Shown piece by piece: positions 1 to 8,587 of a DNA stretch of 64,000 nt. The stretch's first letter is position 1. The number at the start of each line of letters is the position of its first letter. Source of the stretch: Phytohabitans suffuscus (GTDB lineage: Bacteria > Actinomycetota > Actinomycetes > Mycobacteriales > Micromonosporaceae). The notes under the pieces are model-generated. The model made no database searches, was not told the DNA's origin, and worked only from the letters and a program-made list of their open reading frames with translations. The stretch is from contig NZ_AP022871.1 of the NCBI RefSeq assembly GCF_011764565.1, positions 930,001-994,000 of the forward strand, read 5' to 3'. The translations under genes were made by a program, and so were the position numbers.

Positions 1-178
1 ACGGCGACGCAGACGATGAGGTGGCCTGGTGGGCTCTCGATCTACTGCATGGCATTTGACATGCCTGCTGGCGCTGACGGCATCTTCATGCACGACGACG
101 ACCAGGTGCGTCGCTGGCTCAGCGTGTTCCGCAGCCGATGCCGGTTACTCCCACCCCGGCGAGGACACCAGGTGACCG

Positions 179-285
179 TCAGTGATACGTCAGCTCGCCC
201 GCCTCGATGGGGGCGACCAGCCGGTTCTCCTCCGGCGCCAACGGGCAAGCCCACCGGTCGTCGTAGGCGCAGCTCGGGTCATGCG
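179..285 (-). pseudogene. 3'-end fragment of a DUF1684 gene
   Basis: Read on the minus strand this stretch encodes about 35 residues ending in PEENRLVAPIEAGELTYH and a stop, matching the C-terminus of the intact DUF1684 protein at 11908-12492. By eye the DNA of the two copies is about 80 % identical over ~107 bp, and many differences fall at third codon positions. The reading frame upstream of the fragment is unrelated sequence with a CxxC pair, so the rest of the gene is missing. The two copies have the same orientation and bracket the linaridin-like region, which suggests a duplicated gene end left by integration of an island. I see no supportable gene elsewhere in 1-552. Confidence 0.7.
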
Positions 286-552
286 CGCCACAATGTTGAA
301 AAGCTGCCCTCGGGATGGCGAGGCCGAACGCCGGCACCAACACCTCATCTGAGCAGCGAAAACCATCACCGCCACCTGGAACTGGGCCGCTACTGGGCCC
401 GTCACGCCGCACTCGGCGCGGAACTTTGATAGTCCGGCCGCACCACGGGCAGCGCCCGACTCTGACCGACCAGGGTCTACCCAGCCTCACCAGCAGTGGA
501 CGCGGCCGTGCCCGCCTGCGACCCGAAATGATGACTTCATATCCTTGGTCCT

Positions 553-1422
553 GTGGCCCAGACGGCAGGACTCACTACGGACCAGCACAAGCGCCTGCGG
601 GAGATCGGCGATCTCTTGGCCACAGCTCGGGACCTTCACCTCGCGACGTTCAACATCACCCCTCGAGACGGCTCCCAGGCTGCAAAGGACTTCACCACCG
701 ATCTGTTCTGCGAGGTCACCAAACCGGGCGAGATCGCGAAGCCATGGCCGCGCGAGGCCCTTCAGAGCCCGCGAGGCCTAGCGGTCAACCTGACACACCA
801 GGCCGCTATTCATCTCGACGCGCTCGGCCTGCTATATCAGACGGACCGATTCGAGGACGTCCCCGGCACCGTGGCCCGCGCCGCATTCGAGTACATCAGC
901 CGGGCCATCTGGGTCCTCGATCCAAACGTCACTCACCGGGTTCGCTGCGCACGCCAGCAACTCGTCGATCTCGCCAGCTTCGACGAGTTGTGGAAGGCAC
1001 GAAAGGTGTCCATCCCCGCCAGCGATCTCGAAAACGAGCGTAAGAAGAAGGACCTGAATAGGGCAGCAGCCATCGCGGTGCTAACCGAGAGGTTCGCCAC
1101 AAGCATCGATCCGAAGAACGGCAAGCTGGTCACGCCCAGGGACGCGAAAGGAAGAGTGACCCTCGCCGGCGAGACATACCTCGGGTTCACCGACTTGGCA
1201 GAACACTTCGGCAACGCTGTCGGCTCGTCGGTCAACGGCCGCGAGCTCTATGACGCCCTCGCAGTCCTCGCCCATCCCCAAGGCAACACCGCATTCAACG
1301 GGCTATTGACGGACCAGGGCGACGGAACCGCTGTCCGCACTATCAACTACGTCCAGCTCGAACGCTTGGCCGGAATCGTCGCGCCAGGTTTCCACGAGGC
1401 TCTTGGCTGCCCACGGCCGTAG
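553..1422 (+). CDS. hypothetical protein, 289 aa
   Basis: I do not recognise this protein. It starts at GTG and shows no signal peptide, membrane helix or catalytic motif that I can name. It looks soluble and helical. The centre (about residues 100-140, with RAAFEYISRAIWVLDPN) resembles a type of actinobacterial hypothetical protein I have seen near mobile DNA, but I cannot assign a family. Base composition is visibly more AT-rich than the core genes further right, and the gene lies inside the putative island between the DUF1684 fragment and the IS element, so horizontal acquisition is plausible. There is no clear operon partner. That it is a real gene is likely from its length and codon structure; its function is unknown. 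Confidence 0.6.
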   Translation: MAQTAGLTTDQHKRLREIGDLLATARDLHLATFNITPRDGSQAAKDFTTDLFCEVTKPGEIAKPWPREALQSPRGLAVNLTHQAAIHLDALGLLYQTDRFEDVPGTVARAAFEYISRAIWVLDPNVTHRVRCARQQLVDLASFDELWKARKVSIPASDLENERKKKDLNRAAAIAVLTERFATSIDPKNGKLVTPRDAKGRVTLAGETYLGFTDLAEHFGNAVGSSVNGRELYDALAVLAHPQGNTAFNGLLTDQGDGTAVRTINYVQLERLAGIVAPGFHEALGCPRP

Positions 1423-2443
1423 GGGATAGCCTTCGTACTCCCGATTCGAGCAAGTCGGTAGCCGAGGTGCATACGCGTATCAACAACGCTTACCCATAGA
1501 GGATTGTAGAGGGAGAGAGCATCGACCGGGGGACTGGCGTCGGGGTCTGGGCTGGGCACTGGACGCTGCTCGCCGTCGTGCTGGCCGTGGGGGTCGATGC
1601 TAACCGCACGGAGCCACGGCGATCAGATATGGATAGGGTTCGACCGGATCTTCATCGCGTTCACGTCTAGCTGCTCGTTGAAGACGAGGAGATTTGAATC
1701 CATGACCTCCTACTCTCGAACTTCATCGAGCCTTGTCATCTGTTGTCAACCCCTGACCCCCTCTTACCGACCGTGACGGTATGTGGCATGTCGCTAGTCG
1801 CCGGGTTCTTGCACTGAGCTGCACGAACGTCGGCAGGCTGTGGTCGTTGCTTGTCACTGATGGTCACCACCCGTAAGGGGTTTTCGGGGGTAAACGGGGG
1901 CATGAAACCGGTGCCGGTGCCCGGTGCCTCTGCGTCGCGCGGGAGCGGGATGCTGGCGCAGGTTGGTGCCCTGCCGGGGGCACATCTTGATCTAGCAGTT
2001 CTCCTAGTCATCGCGTTCCCATGCGTCTACTGATCCCGACAACATGGGAACGCGATCGCGTTTCGCTGGTACCGGGCGTGTTGCCGGGCGCAGGTTCGCG
2101 CCCCGGTGTAACCCGACCCGGGTACGCGGTCACCGCGAGCCGGTAGCCGCTCGGTTGGCGGTCGTGCTCGGCGATGGTGGTCGCGACACCCCGCCCGACG
2201 GATGGGGCGATGCCGCAGTCCGTTCACGCTTCCATTTTTTCGATGGAAGTGCCCGCCTCGCGGGCGATCGATCCTCAGTATTGCGCCACGGGCCCGCATG
2301 GGCCGTTGGTGCGACAGATCCGGACCCGGAGTGGCGCGGTGCCGAACCCGGTGGCGCTGCCGGAGGCAGAGATGGGGGCCTGACCGGGTGTACACAACGC
2401 GGGGCCATCTTGCCACGTCGGGTTTAGGCCGCCGAGCGACCAC
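1423..2443. other. gene-free stretch left of IS element
   Basis: I see no convincing gene here. A 14-bp perfect inverted repeat (arms 2010-2023 and 2043-2056) forms a possible hairpin. The sequence ACAACATGGGAACGCG at 2039-2054 reappears as its exact reverse complement at 11361-11376, so it brackets the 9-kb segment holding the cluster. Around 1675-1740 the minus strand resembles the 3' half of a tRNA (a T-loop-like TTCAAAT flanked by weakly pairing arms), but the stems do not pair well enough to call a tRNA. Confidence 0.5.
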
Positions 2444-3364
2444 TGAGCCGTTTCCAACCTGCTTGGAGGTTGATGATCACAGGTTGATGCTGGTCGTGTG
2501 TTGATCGTCCACATGAGACGAGGCTCCCGGTAAGACGACGGGTTGTCGAAGCCTGACCGTCTTCCCAAGGAGCCTCGGTGATCTATCCTGGCACGATCTC
2601 GCTGTCCACGGCGCACCTGACCCACCTGGCGGAGCACCTTCGCGCCCATCGGGCCGCGATTGGCAGCCGGTGGCGGAAGCTCACAGCAGGTCAGCAGGCG
2701 CTGCTCGCGCTGGCTCACCTGCGCAACGGCGACACCTACGCCCGCCTGGCGGCCGGGTTCGGCGTCGGCGTGGCCACCGTCTGGCGTTACGTGCGCGAGG
2801 CGGTCGACCTGCTCGCCGCGTTCGCGCCGTCGCTGACCGCAGCGCTGTGGCGGCTGGCCAGCAACGGGCACCGCCTCGGCATCCTGGACGGCACCGTCGT
2901 GCGCATCGACCGGCTCAGCGGTGACTTGGACCGGCTGTACTACTCCGGCAAGCACCACCATCACGGCGTCAACCTGCAGGGACTCATCGACCCCCGCCGC
3001 GGCGACCTGGTGTGGATCTCCGACGGGCTACCCGGCTCCACCCACGACCTGACTGCCGCCCGCACGCACGACATCATCCGCTCCGCAGCTCGAGCCGACG
3101 TCGAACTCCTCGCAGACAAGGGGTTTCAAGGTGCCGGCGGCACGGTGACCAGCCCACACAAGGGCCGCAAGCTCACGAAGGATCAGAAGACCCACAACCG
3201 GATGGTCAACAGCGTCCGCGGACCCGGCGAACGCGGCTTCGCCGTACTCAAGACCTGGCGAATCTTCACCAAGGTCCGCTGCTGCCCTCAACGCGTCGGA
3301 CCGCTCGCCAAAGCCGTACTCACCCTCGAACTCGGCCCCGAATCATGAGGTTGAAAAACGCTCA
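2444..3364 (+). mobile_element. IS5-family insertion sequence (~0.92 kb)
   Basis: The element is bounded by imperfect 17-bp terminal inverted repeats, TGAGCCGTTTCCAACCT at 2444-2460 and AGGTTGAAAAACGCTCA at 3348-3364 (14 of 17 matching when one is inverted), and carries one transposase gene. I could not find a convincing target-site duplication. Its right end supplies the stop codon of the secreted-protein gene that reads leftward into it, so the insertion truncated that gene. The size fits short IS5-family elements. Confidence 0.8.
2578..3348 (+). CDS. IS5-family transposase, 256 aa
   Basis: This is a DDE transposase acting at the ends of the surrounding insertion sequence. The N-terminal ~90 residues form a helix-turn-helix region (HTH_Tnp_4 type, with YARLAAGFGVGVATVWRYV), followed by a DDE_Tnp_4-type catalytic domain. 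The likely catalytic triad is D104 (GILDGT), D180 (LLADKGFQG) and E218 (GPGERGFAV). The GTG start is supported by AAGGAG about six bases upstream. The reading frame is intact and ends close to the right terminal repeat, so the element may still be active. The nearest neighbours are unrelated to transposition. Confidence 0.9.
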   Translation: MIYPGTISLSTAHLTHLAEHLRAHRAAIGSRWRKLTAGQQALLALAHLRNGDTYARLAAGFGVGVATVWRYVREAVDLLAAFAPSLTAALWRLASNGHRLGILDGTVVRIDRLSGDLDRLYYSGKHHHHGVNLQGLIDPRRGDLVWISDGLPGSTHDLTAARTHDIIRSAARADVELLADKGFQGAGGTVTSPHKGRKLTKDQKTHNRMVNSVRGPGERGFAVLKTWRIFTKVRCCPQRVGPLAKAVLTLELGPES

Positions 3365-3619
3365 CTGGAACGTATGGCAGGTGCTCGATCGGTTGACCAG
3401 CTCGCCTTCTATCTGCACCGTCGTGATGGTGAGGATGTCGGTGACGGTCCGCACGGAACGGGTGAAGGTGCCGCTGGCCGTCGCCTCGCCGTACGCGGCG
3501 GACCACGGGGCCGGTGCCGCGCTCGCCGCGCTGGCGGGCGTGGATTGGCCCATCACGAGCATGGTGAGAGCGGTCGGACCGGCGGCGAGCCAGGACGCGA
3601 CCCGTAGGCGCTGGGACAT
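3362..3619 (-). pseudogene. secreted protein truncated by the IS (85 aa left)
   Basis: The ATG at 3619 has a good ribosome site (GGGAGGTAA about four bases upstream). The first ~31 residues form a classical Sec signal peptide ending in TPASA. The remaining ~54 residues (GTFTRSVRTVTDILTITTVQ and following) have no family I recognise. The stop codon lies in the terminal repeat of the IS at 3362-3364, so the original C-terminus has been lost. It lies 59 bp downstream of the flavoprotein gene on the same strand and is probably the last gene of the linaridin-like operon. Its role there is unknown; it may be an accessory secreted or immunity protein. Confidence 0.7.
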
Positions 3620-3678
3620 TGGGGTTACCTCCCTTTGGCCTTGCTGACTGGATGCGACGTAGCGAGGGTCCATTGAGG

Positions 3679-5151
3679 TCACCCCGCTGTGGCGGCGACG
3701 AGCCGGAGCGGGTCGCCGGTGATTCCGAACCGCTTGCGGATCGCCCGCTTGGCGGCGTGCACTCCGCACATCCCGTGCACGGCCTGACCGGGCGGGGTCG
3801 AGGCGGAGCAGAGAAAGACGCCTTCCAGTGGGACCGCATACGGATCCCATCGCGGCAGGGGCCGGGCAACCAGGTGCCATGCCGACGTGGCCCCACCGGC
3901 GATGTCGCCTCCGACGTAGTTGCGGTTGTGCTGGTGCTGGCGGTCGGCGGTGATGACGTGTTCGGCCAGGATCAGGTCGCGGAACCCCGGTGCGAAGCGT
4001 TCCACCTGGTCCTTGATCTGCCCGCTCACGTCCCGCGATGATCCGTTGGGCACATGCGCGTAGGCCCACAGCACCTGCCTCCCCGCGGGTGCCCGGGAGT
4101 CGTCTACCACGCCGGGTTGCACCGCGAGGACGTACGGGCGCTCGGCATGGCGTCCGGACGCGACCGCGGCCTCGGCGTGGGCCGCTTCCGCGCGAGACCC
4201 GACGAGGTGGAGCGTCCCGGCCAGGTCGCACCCCTCGGCGGCCCACGGGACAGGACCGGACAGAGCGAAGTCCACCTTGCACGCCGCGCTGCCGTACCGG
4301 TACGTCGACAGGGCCCGCCGGTACCATCCGGGCAGCCGGTCGCCGGCCAGGCGAAGCAGGCCGGCGGGGGAGACGTCCAGCAGGACGGCGCGTGCCCGCG
4401 GCAACTCGTCCAGCGAGTCGACGGGATGGGACGTGGTGATGGTCCCGCCCCTGCGGCGCAACTCGTCCGCCATCGCGTTGGTGATCTGTTGACTGCCGCC
4501 CACCGGAATTGGCCACCCCACAGCATGGGCCAGGGTCGCGAGCACCAGCCCGACGCCGTTGCTCGCGACCCCCCGAAGCGGCGCAATGGCGTGCGCCGCG
4601 ACGCCGGCCAGCAGCGCCGGTGCGACGTCGTGCCGAAACCGCAGCCGGTGCACGGGCGACGCCTGGGCGAGGATGCGCAGCGCCAGCCGGACCGTGTTAG
4701 CGGGCCGGCGGGGCACGGTGCGGAAGTCGGACATGACGGTGTCGACGAGATCCTCCCAGCCGTCGACGAGCGGCTGGAAGATCCGGCGCCAGGACGGCCC
4801 GTCCGGGCCCAGACCCTCCGCGGTGCGGTCCAGGTCGCGCCAGGCCAGACCGGCCCGTCCGCCGTCGAGCGGGTGGGCGTACGCGACGGTCGGCTGGCGA
4901 AGCCGCACGCCGTGCCCTGCCAGGTCGAAGGCCCGGAAGAACGGCGACGCGATGGCCATCGGATGCACCGCGGAGCAGACGTCGTGCCGGTACCCGGGGA
5001 CCGTCAGCTCCTGGGTCCGGGTGCCACCGCCGATGGTGGGCGCGGCTTCCAGGACGTGGACGCTGAGACCGGCGCTCGCGAGCACCAGCGCGGCGGCCAG
5101 GCCGTTGGGCCCGGATCCCACCACGACGGCGTCGACATCCGTATGGCTCAA
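3679..5151 (-). CDS. phytoene-desaturase-like FAD oxidoreductase, 490 aa
   Basis: This is a flavin-dependent amine-oxidase/CrtI-type oxidoreductase. A Rossmann FAD motif GSGPNG lies at residues 12-17, with the ribose-binding Glu at 35 (HVLEAAP). The C-terminal FAD signature, GVFLCSASTPPGQAVHG, sits near residue 450. The start is TTG, overlapping the stop of the methyltransferase gene as TTGA, so the two are translationally coupled. There are no carotenoid genes nearby. Lying in the same operon as the precursor peptide, it is more likely a peptide-modifying or accessory oxidoreductase. From memory, some linaridin clusters carry such a flavoprotein; its reaction there is not settled. A link to carotenoid desaturation is unlikely but cannot be excluded. 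Confidence 0.85.
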   Translation of the reverse strand: MSHTDVDAVVVGSGPNGLAAALVLASAGLSVHVLEAAPTIGGGTRTQELTVPGYRHDVCSAVHPMAIASPFFRAFDLAGHGVRLRQPTVAYAHPLDGGRAGLAWRDLDRTAEGLGPDGPSWRRIFQPLVDGWEDLVDTVMSDFRTVPRRPANTVRLALRILAQASPVHRLRFRHDVAPALLAGVAAHAIAPLRGVASNGVGLVLATLAHAVGWPIPVGGSQQITNAMADELRRRGGTITTSHPVDSLDELPRARAVLLDVSPAGLLRLAGDRLPGWYRRALSTYRYGSAACKVDFALSGPVPWAAEGCDLAGTLHLVGSRAEAAHAEAAVASGRHAERPYVLAVQPGVVDDSRAPAGRQVLWAYAHVPNGSSRDVSGQIKDQVERFAPGFRDLILAEHVITADRQHQHNRNYVGGDIAGGATSAWHLVARPLPRWDPYAVPLEGVFLCSASTPPGQAVHGMCGVHAAKRAIRKRFGITGDPLRLVAATAG

Positions 5152-5891
5152 CGGTCATCCGCTCCACTGTAGACGGACACGTGTCGGTGGCTCGTCGGCC
5201 CGAACGGCTCCCGGGCGAACCCGCCCCAGCGGTGCTCCAGCTGGAGGCCGCACGCCTCGGCGAGCAGGTCCAGCTCGAAGGGGAAGGCGTACCGCAGGAC
5301 ATGCTGGACGGTTTCCGGCTTGCCGCCGTCGAGGATCGTGTGCGCCCCGACCATGAGCTGCTGAGCGCGGTCGACGCTGAGCATGTCAATCATGATCCCC
5401 TGGTCTCCGAGGTGCCGGACGGAAAATGATGGCTGGGTCTGGGAATGGAACGGCGTCGGCTCGAACACCTCGACCACGAAGCGGCCGGACGGGGCAAGCT
5501 GCTCCCGGACATGGCGCAGGCAGCTCAGCTGCTGATCCTTCGTGACGGCCGAGAAGAAGGTGTTGAGGAGGACGACGACGAGGTCGTACTGGTCACCGCT
5601 GGTGGTCGTAGTGAAGTCGGCCAGCTGCGTGGTCACCCGGCCGTCGGGATCGCGGGCCCGCAGCCGCTCCAGCATGGCGGGTGAGCCGTCGATGCCGTGC
5701 ACGCGGTATCCGAGCTCGGCGAGGGGCAGCGCGACGCGGCCCGTCCCCACGCCGAGCTCGAGCACCCGGGCCGGTGGGGGGCACAACTGCGTGAACAGCT
5801 CGACGGCGTGCTGGGTGTCGATCTCGATGTACGGATACATGTTGTCGTAGACGCTGGCGAGTCGCTCGCCGAAGTGCGCGTGTGGGATCAC
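5148..5891 (-). CDS. class I SAM methyltransferase, 247 aa (LinM/CypM-like candidate)
   Basis: This is a Rossmann-fold SAM methyltransferase. Motif I is VLELGVGTG (residues 43-51), the acidic residue after strand 2 is D68 (GIDGSPAM), and a C-terminal beta region follows. I chose the GTG at 5891 because longer forms run into the gene upstream, which stops at 5917. The resulting length (247 aa) is close to that of CypM, the enzyme that dimethylates the N-terminal amine of cypemycin (as I recall it). Its place directly after the LinH- and LinL-like genes copies the H-L-M order I recall for the cypemycin cluster. The likely role is alpha-N-methylation of the mature peptide; this is inferred from context, not from substrate residues. 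Confidence 0.8.
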   Translation of the reverse strand: MIPHAHFGERLASVYDNMYPYIEIDTQHAVELFTQLCPPPARVLELGVGTGRVALPLAELGYRVHGIDGSPAMLERLRARDPDGRVTTQLADFTTTTSGDQYDLVVVLLNTFFSAVTKDQQLSCLRHVREQLAPSGRFVVEVFEPTPFHSQTQPSFSVRHLGDQGIMIDMLSVDRAQQLMVGAHTILDGGKPETVQHVLRYAFPFELDLLAEACGLQLEHRWGGFAREPFGPTSHRHVSVYSGADDR

Positions 5892-5916
5892 TACTCGTCC
5901 ATCCCTGCTCGGTCGG

Positions 5917-6468
5917 CTACAGCTTTTCGAACCGGGACAGGTAGATGTACTCCGGTTCTTCCGCGTCGTCGTAGCCACTGCTGCGGGCGATCATGAACTG
6001 GAATCCGCGGGGCTTGCGGTTACCTTTGATGGACGCCCGCACATGCCGCTCGACGACCCCCCGCATCAGTGCGTACGCGGGCACCTTCGTCTCGTCGTCA
6101 CCGAGGAGGCTCATGTGCCGGGTCACCTGGTCGCACAGGTCGTGGAGAGCCTTGTCGCGCCGGCGCTCGGGAAACCAGAACCCGTGCCACCACAGGCGAG
6201 GCTGGATCTCGATGACGTTTTCCCAGGGCGTGTCTGTGCCGTCCTCCTCGAGAGTGCGTCGCAGGAGGGCGAAGTCGTGCTGGGCGGGTTCCGGAGCGAA
6301 GAAACGCCAATCGGGAATCAGTGACCCCGTCGGGTCGTGCCGGCGGAGCCGGTCGAAGATCCGCTGTGGATGCTGGCTCAGAACGCTGGTGACCAGCCAT
6401 GCACCAAACCCGAGGCACGCTGCGGCCGGAAGCACCTTGCCGGGTATCGACCCGCTCTTCAGTCTCAT
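5917..6468 (-). CDS. small membrane-anchored protein, 183 aa (LinL-like candidate)
   Basis: An N-terminal hydrophobic helix (about residues 11-29) is followed by a soluble domain beginning DPTGSLIPDWRFFAPEPAQ. This WxFFAPxP theme is typical of small proteins encoded beside HTTM-type membrane proteins. The start ATG overlaps the stop of the LinH-like gene (ATGA), and the stop lies 25 bp before the methyltransferase start, so it belongs to the operon. By position it corresponds to CypL/LinL, which works with CypH/LinH in dehydration or epimerisation of linaridin cores; I cannot confirm homology without an alignment. It also recalls the SdpA/SdpB pairing of the Bacillus SDP system. No catalytic motif is evident. 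Confidence 0.65.
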   Translation of the reverse strand: MRLKSGSIPGKVLPAAACLGFGAWLVTSVLSQHPQRIFDRLRRHDPTGSLIPDWRFFAPEPAQHDFALLRRTLEEDGTDTPWENVIEIQPRLWWHGFWFPERRRDKALHDLCDQVTRHMSLLGDDETKVPAYALMRGVVERHVRASIKGNRKPRGFQFMIARSSGYDDAEEPEYIYLSRFEKL

Positions 6469-8309
6469 CGGGACGGTTCCGAAATGCTGTCGACGAACTC
6501 GCCGATGCGAGCCATCACCTGCTCGGCGCACTCCCGGCGGGTGATAATGGTGTCGTGGTCCGATCCCGGGATGACATGGGACACCGACGCGTCGCTCGAC
6601 TCTCCCATTTCCCGGGCGAGGTCGGCCTGGATCGGGTCGTCCTGAACGGTAGCCTCGGCGGTGAGCACCAGGGTGGCTGCGTCGACCTTGGGTAGTTGAC
6701 CGTCGAATGCCATGAACTCCGCCCGGGTGGCCTTCCACTCGCGGTGCGCGGCCGACCAGATCCGTGAGTCCCGGTACTGGGCCAGCACCGCTGGATGCAC
6801 GTCGACCGGCAGTCGGTAAAGGGACTCCGGTGCGTGTAGCAGGGATCCGAGCCCGAGCCGGGTCGAGGGCGCCATGAGACGCAGGGTGCTGTCCAGCATT
6901 GCGGCACCGCCGGCCTGGCGCACCGAGCGGCGCAGTTCGCCGGGGTGGCTGGCGTCGATGAGAACGATTCCCTCCACCCGGCCACGCAGCGTCGCCGCGG
7001 AACGCATCGCCAGGTATCCGCCCAGCGAATGCCCGACAATGACGATGCGGCGGTCGCCGGCGAGATGGTCGGCGAGGTCCTGGAAGTCGTCCACCGCGTG
7101 GGCCAGGGTGAACCCGCGCGCGCCGCGGTAGGTAGCCGAGCCGTACCCGGCGCGCTGGTAGACCACGGTGGTGTAGCGGTCGCTCAGGCCGCGGCGCAGC
7201 CACTCCCAGTGCAGGTCGGTCGAGGCCAGACCGGCCTCGAAGAAGATCATCGGGCCGGCGCCCGCGGCACTATCCACCTGGTACGTCAAGGTATTGCCGG
7301 CCCGGGTGACAACCCTCCCCTGACCTGGCCGGGCTTGCCCTACCACCTTCCGCCGGCGGCGCTGGACGGCCAGACCGGCGGCGAGTGCGGCAGCACCGAC
7401 CGCCGCGGCCACCCCCGGCAGCGAGTCGTCTCTTCGCTGCTGAGGCGCCGGGGAACCGGATCGCCGCCGAGGATCGGTGACGTAGAAGAGTGCCGGGTGC
7501 ATCGCGCCGAACGCGCCGACGAACCGTCCCAGTCCCATCAGGCGCGCGTTGGCCACGTGGAACGCGGCCGCCGAACCGGCGAACAGCGGGGTCAGCCGGC
7601 CACCCGCCGCGAAGACCGCGGGGAATGAGCACTCCATGGCGAGGACCGCATGCGCCAGCGTCCGGGCGCTTCTCGGCACCCTTTGGGCCGCCCGCCAGGC
7701 ACCTTCGTGCCCGTACGTCACGGTCCGCATGACCCCGTCCAGGGCCCGGCCCGAACGCCAGGTGGGGCTGACCATCTTGACCCAGCCGGAGGCGGTGTAG
7801 TTCAACGTCGACTGCAGCGCCAGGAACCACAGCGCCGCATCCACCACCTTCGGATCCCGGCTGGACCGGGCGACGGTCGCCGCGGCCTGGACCAGCAGCG
7901 ACGCCTGGTCGGAGCCGTCGGTGCCGTACAGGTGACCGGGGAACAGGCCGATGGAGCTGGCCGTGATCAGCCCGTTGGCCGCCGCTCTCGCCCGGGGCAT
8001 CCGGTCGGTCGGGGCGAGGAGGAATGCCGCCGACGCCGCGCGCGTGACATTCAGTGCCAAGCTGACCGCCGGGCGCGAGGTGAAGTCGAAGAACGCTCTC
8101 GCCGCAGGGCCTCGATGTTTGAGGTTCTCCCGACTGATCCGCCAGTCGTTGACCCCACCGGGCGCCCTGTCCTGCTGTCGTGAGAGCAATTCCATACTGG
8201 CCACTAAATGGGTCGCTGCACTGAGTCTTTCACTGGCTGCCAGGGTCTGGTGCCGGGTAAGTGATCGCGGGCTGAAAACTCCGCGCAAGGCGCGCGAGAA
8301 TAACCTCAT
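6465..8309 (-). CDS. HTTM-like membrane domain fused to alpha/beta hydrolase, 614 aa (LinH-like)
   Basis: Residues ~80-285 form a multi-helix membrane region with features of HTTM/SdpB-type domains (SGWVKMVSPTWRSGRAL; MECSFPAVFAAGGRLTPLF). One further helix lies near 298-315, then an alpha/beta hydrolase domain occupies ~330-610. The nucleophile elbow GHSLGG places the serine at 428. H585 in GSDHDTI is the likely catalytic histidine, and an Asp near 557 may complete the triad. This membrane-plus-hydrolase architecture is what I know of CypH/LinH of linaridin pathways, which act in Thr dehydration or epimerisation. The start ATG has a GGTGGC-type site. A hairpin separates it from the precursor gene upstream, and it is translationally coupled to the next gene. 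Confidence 0.85.
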   Translation of the reverse strand: MRLFSRALRGVFSPRSLTRHQTLAASERLSAATHLVASMELLSRQQDRAPGGVNDWRISRENLKHRGPAARAFFDFTSRPAVSLALNVTRAASAAFLLAPTDRMPRARAAANGLITASSIGLFPGHLYGTDGSDQASLLVQAAATVARSSRDPKVVDAALWFLALQSTLNYTASGWVKMVSPTWRSGRALDGVMRTVTYGHEGAWRAAQRVPRSARTLAHAVLAMECSFPAVFAAGGRLTPLFAGSAAAFHVANARLMGLGRFVGAFGAMHPALFYVTDPRRRSGSPAPQQRRDDSLPGVAAAVGAAALAAGLAVQRRRRKVVGQARPGQGRVVTRAGNTLTYQVDSAAGAGPMIFFEAGLASTDLHWEWLRRGLSDRYTTVVYQRAGYGSATYRGARGFTLAHAVDDFQDLADHLAGDRRIVIVGHSLGGYLAMRSAATLRGRVEGIVLIDASHPGELRRSVRQAGGAAMLDSTLRLMAPSTRLGLGSLLHAPESLYRLPVDVHPAVLAQYRDSRIWSAAHREWKATRAEFMAFDGQLPKVDAATLVLTAEATVQDDPIQADLAREMGESSDASVSHVIPGSDHDTIITRRECAEQVMARIGEFVDSISEPSR

Positions 8310-8362
8310 CTGCCACCTCAGGTCCGCTTCGCAATCGCAGTGAACGCGAGTAGGAACGAGGA

Positions 8363-8389
8363 GCGGAGCTCACGAGAAATGAGCTCCGC
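8363..8389 (-). terminator. hairpin between precursor and modification genes
   Basis: A perfect 10-bp stem (GCGGAGCTCA and its complement) encloses a 7-nt loop between the stop of the precursor gene and the start of the LinH-like gene. In RiPP operons such hairpins often act as partial terminators or 3' stabilisers, giving more precursor than enzyme transcript. There is no clear T-run. Confidence 0.6.
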
Positions 8390-8419
8390 ACCCGGCTACT
8401 TGCTGTGCGAGACGCTGTC

Positions 8420-8587
8420 CTAGACCGAGCCAACCGCCGTAATCAGCGCTGCCGCGGTAACGACGACGACCGCAGGTGTGAAGAGGACCGGCGCGCTGGC
8501 CGACATCTTCTTGGCGGGAGTTTCTACGGACAGGCGCCCGAACCGAGCCTCGGAGACTCGATTGGCGTGCTGGGCTACATTGCGCAT
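8420..8587 (-). CDS. candidate linaridin precursor peptide, 55 aa
   Basis: A short gene with an excellent ribosome site (GGAGGG, three bases before ATG). The first ~32 residues form a polar leader (MRNVAQHANRVSEARFG...), and the last 23 form a hydrophobic core rich in Val, Ala and Thr. The core begins at PVLFTP (33-38), which fits the PxxxTP motif reported for linaridin precursors. QHANRV and VETPA in the leader resemble FANTVL and CETPA of the cypemycin precursor as I remember it. Thr37, Thr44 and Thr50 are candidate dehydration sites. There is no Cys, so a C-terminal AviCys as in cypemycin is impossible; the product would be of the legonaridin-like kind. It is first in the operon. Confidence 0.8.
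   Translation of the reverse strand: MRNVAQHANRVSEARFGRLSVETPAKKMSASAPVLFTPAVVVVTAAALITAVGSV

Noticed and set aside
1675..1740. tRNA-like sequence on the minus strand
   Set aside because: A TTCAAAT loop and tRNA-like order are visible, but the T-stem and acceptor arms do not pair and no 5' half is found; at most a degraded attachment site.
3679..5151. carotenoid biosynthesis gene
   Set aside because: CrtI-like fold, but no phytoene synthase or other carotenoid gene nearby, and it is translationally coupled to a peptide-type methyltransferase.
3362..8587. lanthipeptide or SDP-type toxin cluster
   Set aside because: No LanB/LanC/LanM-like enzyme and no Cys in the core; the PxxxTP motif and H-L-M order fit linaridins better.
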